NCBI GenBank assembly: GCA_964418645.1
Contig: CAYQME010000066.1
Coordinates: 1-11,886 of the forward strand
Source: JAADHG01 sp964418645
GTDB taxonomy: Bacteria > Bacteroidota > Bacteroidia > Flavobacteriales > Flavobacteriaceae
DNA length: 11,886 nt
Direction: 5' to 3'
Within the stretch, counting starts at the first letter, position 1. Each line of letters starts with the position of its first letter. The notes under the pieces were generated by a model. It was given only the letters and a program-made list of their open reading frames with translations, had not been told where the DNA came from and did no database searches. Shown here piece after piece: positions 7,511 to 11,886 of this stretch. The position numbers were made by a program, and so were the translations under genes.

Positions 7511-8255
7511 TAATCTTTTTTATGACCCGTAATTTATGAGTATGGCTGTTGGTTTCGGTATTGTATATCCCCGATTGATCCAATCTATCAATTCTCACTT
7601 TACCATGCACATGTATTATATAATTATCTTTCATTATTATACCTACATGTATAATATTACCTTCATTATTATCAAAAAAGGCTAAATCTCCTGGTTCACT
7701 TTCTTCAATAAAACTCAATACATCACCTTGAGTTGCTTGTTGTACTGTTTCTCTTAATAATTGATATCCATTCAATTTATATACCATTTGTGTAAATCCA
7801 GAGCTCTCTATTCCAAATGGAGTTTTACCCCCTAAAAGATAAGGTGTGTTTAAATACAAAAGAGCAGTATTAATTATATTTTCTTTTGTTTTATTAGAAT
7901 TAGTTGAATGACCATCATACGAATGGTTTAAAAGCGACAAGCCATTTAAAGTTGACCCTAGCGTAATTGGATATAACTCTTTACTATTTCCTTGAATGAA
8001 TTCTACTAAATCTGTAGAGTAAATAGCATCGCTTTGGTGTAAATTTTTATATTCTTTTTCTAAAATCTCTTTATACTGTTTATTATCAATCCAACCCTCA
8101 TAATTATCATAAGACAAACGAATTCTACTCCAGTTTTTGCGTTGTTCTAAGACTTTAAAAAAATCACCATAAAGTACTTGCGAAATGAGTTCACTAATAT
8201 GAGATGGTTCCAGCCGTAAAGGAACAATGCTTAAGTTACAGATTCCGTATTGCAT
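7506..8255 (-). CDS. SH3b + NlpC/P60-fold protein, catalytic Cys replaced by Ser
   Basis: The 249-residue protein has an N-terminal bacterial SH3-like domain (about 5-62) and a C-terminal NlpC/P60 domain (about 124-249). NlpC/P60 enzymes are cysteine peptidases that cut gamma-D-Glu-diamino acid bonds in peptidoglycan peptides. The family usually reads YxWGG...DCSGF; here it reads YLLGGKTPFGIESSGF, so the nucleophile position is S151 (codon AGC at 7805-7803), the preceding Asp is Glu (E150) and the Trp is L141. The two catalytic histidines, H203 in IIHVG and H215 in IIHVHGK, remain. The only cysteine in the protein is C6. No frameshift or stop is present, and the rest of the domain (EPGDLAFFDN, GKVRIDRLD) is well kept. 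I infer a non-hydrolytic binding protein or an unusual serine variant. No signal peptide is seen, which suggests a cytosolic location. It follows the thiolase gene by 9 bp. Without the Cys evidence it would be annotated as a C40 peptidase. Confidence 0.88.
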   Translation of the reverse strand: MQYGICNLSIVPLRLEPSHISELISQVLYGDFFKVLEQRKNWSRIRLSYDNYEGWIDNKQYKEILEKEYKNLHQSDAIYSTDLVEFIQGNSKELYPITLGSTLNGLSLLNHSYDGHSTNSNKTKENIINTALLYLNTPYLLGGKTPFGIESSGFTQMVYKLNGYQLLRETVQQATQGDVLSFIEESEPGDLAFFDNNEGNIIHVGIIMKDNYIIHVHGKVRIDRLDQSGIYNTETNSHTHKLRVIKKII

Positions 8256-8264
8256 TTAATACTA

Positions 8265-9443
8265 TTAGCTGCGTTCAATGACCATTGCTGAAGCACCACC
8301 ACCTCCATTACATATAGCAGCAGCTCCAATTTTGGAATCATTTTGCTCTAAAACATTGATGAGCGTTACAATTATTCTAGCTCCTGAGCAACCAAGCGGA
8401 TGCCCTAAAGAAACAGCACCGCCATTTACATTAACAGTAGCGTCATTCAATCCTAAAATTTTCATGTTTGCTAAGCCAACTACGGCAAATGCTTCATTGA
8501 ATTCGAAGTAATCTACATCTCCAATTGTAATATTTGCTTTATCTAAAGCTTTTGGTAATGCTTTAGCAGGAGCTGTAGTAAACCATTTAGGCTCTTGAGC
8601 AGTATCTGCATAACCCTTAATTGTTGCCAAAGGGTTTAGATCAAGCGCATTGGCTTTTTCCTTACTCATTAAAACCAAGGCTGCAGCACCATCATTAATA
8701 GTAGAAGCATTAGCAGCGGTTACTGTACCATCTTTAGAAAAAGCTGGTCGTAAAGTTGGAATTTTTTCCATTTTTACATTAGTATACTCCTCATCTTTAT
8801 TTACAATTAAAGGCTCGCCACGACGCTGAGGGACTTTAACAGGAACAACCTCATTATCAAAATTTCCGGCATCCCAAGAAGCTGTAGAACGCTTGTAGGA
8901 TTGAACCGCAAAAGCATCTTGGTCTTCTCTAGAAAAATTATATTCAGTAGCACATAAATCGGCACATATACCCATAGCGTTATTATCGTATGCATCGACC
9001 AATCCATCTTTTTGCATGCCATCAACCAATGTTGCTGGTCCAAATTTTGTGCCTGTTCGCAAATATGAATAATGAGGGATCAAACTCATATTTTCCATTC
9101 CACCAGCTACAACAATATCAGTATCTCCTAAAGCAATTGATTGTGCCGCTAGCATTACTGCTTTCATTCCAGAGGCACAAACTTTGTTTACTGTTGTACA
9201 AGGTATTGTTTCTGGTATGCCAGCATAAATAGCTGCTTGTCTTGCAGGCGCTTGTCCTGTTCCTGCTTGAACTACATTACCCATTAAAACTTCTTGTACC
9301 ATTTCTGGCTTTAAGTTAATCTTATCTAATGCACCTTTAATAGCAATAGCACCAAGCTTAGGTGCAGGAATTGTAGATAATGACCCCATAAAACTCCCTA
9401 TAGGTGTTCTAGCAACTGATACAATTACGACCTCTTTATTCAT
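8265..9443 (-). CDS. Acetyl-CoA acetyltransferase (thiolase)
   Basis: Thiolases of this class join two acetyl-CoA into acetoacetyl-CoA or run the reverse thiolytic cleavage, in the cytoplasm. The 392-residue length is typical. All catalytic elements are visible: the acyl-accepting cysteine C89 in VNKVCASGMKA, the NEAFA motif (316-320), the histidine H348 in GGAVSLGHPLGCSGAR, and the second cysteine C378 in CNGGGGASA near the C-terminus. The start MNKEVVIVSVARTPIGSF matches the family. The sequence resembles acetyl-CoA C-acetyltransferases more than FadA-type long-chain thiolases, but the chain-length preference cannot be settled by reading. No hydroxyacyl-CoA dehydrogenase or CoA-transferase gene is adjacent in this window. 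It is the first gene of a two-gene minus-strand unit with the NlpC/P60-fold protein, and it diverges from the PgpH-type gene. Confidence 0.95.
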   Translation of the reverse strand: MNKEVVIVSVARTPIGSFMGSLSTIPAPKLGAIAIKGALDKINLKPEMVQEVLMGNVVQAGTGQAPARQAAIYAGIPETIPCTTVNKVCASGMKAVMLAAQSIALGDTDIVVAGGMENMSLIPHYSYLRTGTKFGPATLVDGMQKDGLVDAYDNNAMGICADLCATEYNFSREDQDAFAVQSYKRSTASWDAGNFDNEVVPVKVPQRRGEPLIVNKDEEYTNVKMEKIPTLRPAFSKDGTVTAANASTINDGAAALVLMSKEKANALDLNPLATIKGYADTAQEPKWFTTAPAKALPKALDKANITIGDVDYFEFNEAFAVVGLANMKILGLNDATVNVNGGAVSLGHPLGCSGARIIVTLINVLEQNDSKIGAAAICNGGGGASAMVIERS

Positions 9444-9469
9444 TGTTTATTACATTTAATTTAATTGCA

Positions 9470-9477
9470 CGAAATTA
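9470..9477 (-). promoter_or_regulatory. Possible -7 element for the thiolase unit
   Basis: The minus strand reads TAATTTCG, one mismatch from TAnnTTTG, 26 bases before the thiolase ATG. No TTG is present at the expected upstream distance, so the promoter is only tentative. Confidence 0.25.
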
Positions 9478-9525
9478 ATTAAAATTTAGAAGAAAATAGA
9501 ATGATTATACTATTATCATTTACAA

Positions 9526-9555
9526 TTGCTGCTCATATATTTTTTATTACTTTTG
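9526..9555 (+). promoter_or_regulatory. Promoter of the PgpH-type gene
   Basis: TTG (9526-9528), a 19-base spacer and TACTTTTG (9548-9555) match the Bacteroidota housekeeping promoter (-33 TTG, -7 TAnnTTTG) without mismatch. Transcription would begin near 9560, leaving a leader of about 15 bases before the ATG at 9576. Confidence 0.75.
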
Positions 9556-9575
9556 AATACATCTTAACATCATAA

Positions 9576-11624
9576 ATGAAGGACTTAATTAATAAACTAT
9601 ATAAGAATCATTCTTTAATTTATAAGGCATTACTGTTTGTCGCCACAACCTTTTTAATAGTATACTTATTTCCGAAGAGCGGAAAGTTTAAGTACAACTT
9701 TGAAAAAGGAAAACCTTGGCAATCGGAAAATTTATATGCACCGTTTGATTTCGCGATTAAGAAAACCGCTGAAGAGCTTGAGATTGAGAAAAAAACAATT
9801 ACAGATAATGCCTCACCATATTTTGATGTTGATGTAAAAGTAACTGATCAAGTTAATGCTGATTATGGCACTAAATTTAATATGGTCTTTTCTGATTCTT
9901 TAGGTTTTAAAAATAAAAAGCGATTATTACGACAAGGGGCCAAAATTTTAAAGAATATATACTCCAGAGGTGTTTTAGATAAAAATTATAATTATACTGA
10001 TGATAAACATGTTGTAATTTTAGAAGATAGAAAGCAAAAAGAAGTTACAAGCTATTCAAAATTCATTACCCAAAACGATATAAGAACCTTTATTGAAGAT
10101 AATATTGAGGAACTTAATCTATTAAACTACAAATTACAGTATTTATCCTTGATTTTTGATATAATAAAACCGAATGTTTCTTTAAATACTATAATTACAG
10201 ATAACTCTTTACAAGAAGAGTTAGATAAAATTTCTTTAGTTAGAGGTAATATTGAAAAAGGAACATTAATAATTGCAAAAGGTGAAGTTGTAGAAGGCGA
10301 TAAGTTTGAAATACTTAAGTCTTTGCAAGCTGAATATGAATCTCAAATTTGGACAGAAGCTAATTATAATTGGATTCTTGCAGCTTATACATTATTAGTA
10401 GCGCTAGCCTTACTGATGCTACTATTGTTTTTAATAAAATACAGGCTAGAAGTCTTTAAGAATAATACTAAAGTCACATTTATATTCTTTAATATCTTGT
10501 TGATGGTATTCTTAACTACTCTGGTAGTTAACTATAATTCTTTGTATATATATATAGTACCTATTTGTATTTTGCCTTTGGTATTAAAAGCATTCTTTGA
10601 TGCTAGATTAGGTTTATTTTCACATGTTATTACGGTTCTGTTATTAGGCTTTGTAGTGCCAAATAACTATGAGTACATGTTTTTACAAATAATTGCTGGT
10701 ATTGTTACTATTTTAACGGTTTCCGAATTATATAAAAGAGCCAATTTATTTATCTCAGTTGGTCAAATAACATTAATATATATCGTTGCGTATTTTGCTT
10801 TTTTTGTAATTCATGAGGGTAGTATTGATAATTTGAAATGGGAAACATTTGTGTTATTCATACTAAGTGGATTAGCTACGTTGTTTGTGCAGCCTTTAAT
10901 TTATGTTTACGAAAAATTATTTGGTTTAGTTTCAGATGTGTCCTTGCTAGAACTTTCTGATACTAACACCAAACTCTTAAAGGAATTATCAAACAAAGCG
11001 CCAGGAACATTTCATCACTCTTTAAATGTTGCGAATTTAGCGGAAGCATCAGCTAACGAAATTGGAGCAAATGCAATGTTAGTAAGGGTAGGTGCTTTAT
11101 ATCATGATATTGGAAAAATGAAAAATCCAACATACTTTACTGAGAACCAATCTACAGGTATTAATCCACATGATGAGTTGTCTTCAAAAGAAAGTGCTTC
11201 AATTATTATTAATCATGTTATTGATGGTATTGAAATTGGCAAGAAAAATAATTTACCAGATCGCATCATAGATTTTATTAGAACGCATCATGGTACAAGT
11301 GTAGTATATTATTTTTATAGTAAGGAAAAAAGTATGGAGCAGGATATTAATGTCAAAGATTTTGAATACCCAGGACCTAAACCTTTTAGTAAAGAAACAG
11401 CAATATTAATGATGTGTGATAGTGTGGAAGCAGCTTCCAAGAGCTTGAAAGAACCAACATCTTCAAAAATTGATGTTTTTGTAGAAAGTATTATCAATAA
11501 ACAAATTGAAAGCGATCAGTTTTTAAACGCCAATATTACTTTTAAAGAGATTCAATCTATTAAAAAAGTGTTGAAGCATAAATTGGCCAATATATATCAT
11601 TTGCGCATTGAATATCCTGAATAA
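9576..11624 (+). CDS. pgpH: PgpH-type 7TM-HD cyclic-di-AMP phosphodiesterase
   Basis: This 682-residue membrane protein has the domain order of PgpH (7TMR-HD family), which hydrolyses cyclic di-AMP to pApA in the cytoplasm. Residues 15-32 form an N-terminal membrane anchor and 33-265 an extracytoplasmic domain. Seven membrane helices follow at about 267-288, 300-318, 322-340, 345-361, 367-385, 391-412 and 422-445, then the HD domain (about 470-640). The metal ligands are all present: H481 in FHHSLNVANL, H510-D511 in ALYHDIGK, H547, H571-H572 in RTHHGTS, and D615 in MMCDSVEAA. This HD pattern predicts an active enzyme. In other bacteria the family sets c-di-AMP levels and so affects potassium and osmotic balance and the cell wall. 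It stands alone on the plus strand with its own consensus promoter and diverges from the thiolase gene. The c-di-AMP substrate is inferred from family and not shown by the sequence. Confidence 0.92.
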   Translation: MKDLINKLYKNHSLIYKALLFVATTFLIVYLFPKSGKFKYNFEKGKPWQSENLYAPFDFAIKKTAEELEIEKKTITDNASPYFDVDVKVTDQVNADYGTKFNMVFSDSLGFKNKKRLLRQGAKILKNIYSRGVLDKNYNYTDDKHVVILEDRKQKEVTSYSKFITQNDIRTFIEDNIEELNLLNYKLQYLSLIFDIIKPNVSLNTIITDNSLQEELDKISLVRGNIEKGTLIIAKGEVVEGDKFEILKSLQAEYESQIWTEANYNWILAAYTLLVALALLMLLLFLIKYRLEVFKNNTKVTFIFFNILLMVFLTTLVVNYNSLYIYIVPICILPLVLKAFFDARLGLFSHVITVLLLGFVVPNNYEYMFLQIIAGIVTILTVSELYKRANLFISVGQITLIYIVAYFAFFVIHEGSIDNLKWETFVLFILSGLATLFVQPLIYVYEKLFGLVSDVSLLELSDTNTKLLKELSNKAPGTFHHSLNVANLAEASANEIGANAMLVRVGALYHDIGKMKNPTYFTENQSTGINPHDELSSKESASIIINHVIDGIEIGKKNNLPDRIIDFIRTHHGTSVVYYFYSKEKSMEQDINVKDFEYPGPKPFSKETAILMMCDSVEAASKSLKEPTSSKIDVFVESIINKQIESDQFLNANITFKEIQSIKKVLKHKLANIYHLRIEYPE

Positions 11625-11651
11625 AATATTCTTTAAAAAATAAAAAAATAG

Positions 11652-11683
11652 TTTGCGTTCTTTAAGATGATAAGTTACATTTG
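11652..11683 (+). promoter_or_regulatory. Promoter of the tRNA cluster
   Basis: TTTG (11652-11655), a 20-base spacer and TACATTTG (11676-11683) match both Bacteroidota promoter boxes exactly. Transcription would begin near 11690, about 40 bases before tRNA-Ser, leaving a short 5' leader for RNase P to remove. It lies 28 bp after the end of the PgpH-type gene. Confidence 0.85.
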
Positions 11684-11728
11684 CATCCGCATTTGAAACA
11701 ATAATGTAATGTTCTTTAAAGTAGAATA

Positions 11729-11816
11729 GGAGAGGTGCCTGAGTGGCCGAAAGGACTTGTTTGCTAAACAAGCGTACCCTAACCGGGTACCCGGGGTTCG
11801 AATCCCCGTCTCTCCG
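11729..11816 (+). tRNA. tRNA-Ser (GCT anticodon)
   Basis: The 88-base cloverleaf is complete. The acceptor stem GGAGAGG (11729-11735) pairs with TCTCTCC (11809-11815), with one G-U pair at the inner end. The D arm is CCT/AGG. The anticodon stem CTTGT/ACAAG encloses the loop TTGCTAA, with anticodon GCT at 11763-11765, which reads AGC and AGT. The long variable arm (GTACCC/GGGTAC) and discriminator G are typical of serine tRNAs. The T arm is CGGGG-TTCGAAT-CCCCG. The 3' CCA is not encoded, so it must be added after transcription. Confidence 0.97.
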
Positions 11817-11834
11817 CTTTTTTGATAACTATTT

Positions 11835-11886
11835 CGGGGTGTAGCGTAGCCCGGTTATCGCGCCGCGTTTGGGACGCGGAGGTCGC
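11835..11886 (+). tRNA. tRNA-Pro (TGG anticodon), 3' end outside window
   Basis: The sequence begins with acceptor strand CGGGGTG, followed by TA, a D arm with GTAGCCCGGTTATC, and the anticodon stem CCGCG/CGCGG around the loop TTTGGGA. The anticodon TGG lies at 11870-11872 and identifies proline. The window ends in the variable region, so the T arm and the 3' acceptor strand (about 25 bases) are missing. It starts 18 bp after tRNA-Ser and is probably in the same transcript; the intervening T run (11818-11823) lacks a hairpin of its own. Confidence 0.93.

Noticed and set aside
11818..11823. T run between the two tRNAs as a terminator.
   Set aside because: There is no separate hairpin in front of it other than the tRNA itself, and tRNA-Pro follows after 18 bp without room for a promoter; co-transcription is simpler.

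Overview
The window looks like core chromosome of a member of the Flavobacteriaceae (Bacteroidota). The DNA is AT-rich, and most genes lack a Shine-Dalgarno sequence and have short A/T-rich leaders. The two clearest promoters have the Bacteroidota form TT(T)G-N19/20-TAnnTTTG. The protein families (GyrA with the QNRGGVG variant box, ClpC, a 7TM-HD phosphodiesterase, a secreted TPR protein ending its signal peptide in SFA|Q) read as flavobacterial. I see no insertion sequence, prophage, CRISPR array or other sign of recent transfer.

Layout. Positions 9-705 (minus): an overlapping pair, a SpoIIAA/STAS-like small protein followed by a TraR/DksA-type zinc-finger protein. Positions 737-764: hairpin terminator. 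Positions 786-3344 (minus): clpC, whose true start is 13 codons inside the longest reading frame. Positions 3345-3606: a 262-bp divergent promoter region. Positions 3607-6162 (plus): gyrA, followed 16 bp later by a secreted TPR protein (6179-7456). Positions 7469-7510: a perfect 42-bp palindrome acting as a two-way terminator. Positions 7506-9443 (minus): a two-gene unit, an acetyl-CoA acetyltransferase followed after 9 bp by an NlpC/P60-fold protein. Positions 9444-9575: a second divergent promoter region. Positions 9576-11624 (plus): a PgpH-type cyclic-di-AMP phosphodiesterase. Positions 11652-11886: a consensus promoter driving tRNA-Ser(GCT) and a tRNA-Pro(TGG) cut by the window end. No stretch above 300 bp lacks a gene.

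The genes are mostly housekeeping: protein quality control (ClpC), DNA supercoiling (GyrA), acetyl-CoA/acetoacetyl-CoA metabolism (thiolase), second-messenger turnover (PgpH) and translation (tRNAs). They do not form one pathway. The most notable departure is the NlpC/P60 protein: its frame is intact, but serine stands where the catalytic cysteine should be, the usual tryptophan of the YxWGG motif is leucine, and its only cysteine is at residue 6. It is probably a pseudo-enzyme. I found no convincing new multi-gene system; the other findings concern gene architecture and regulation.
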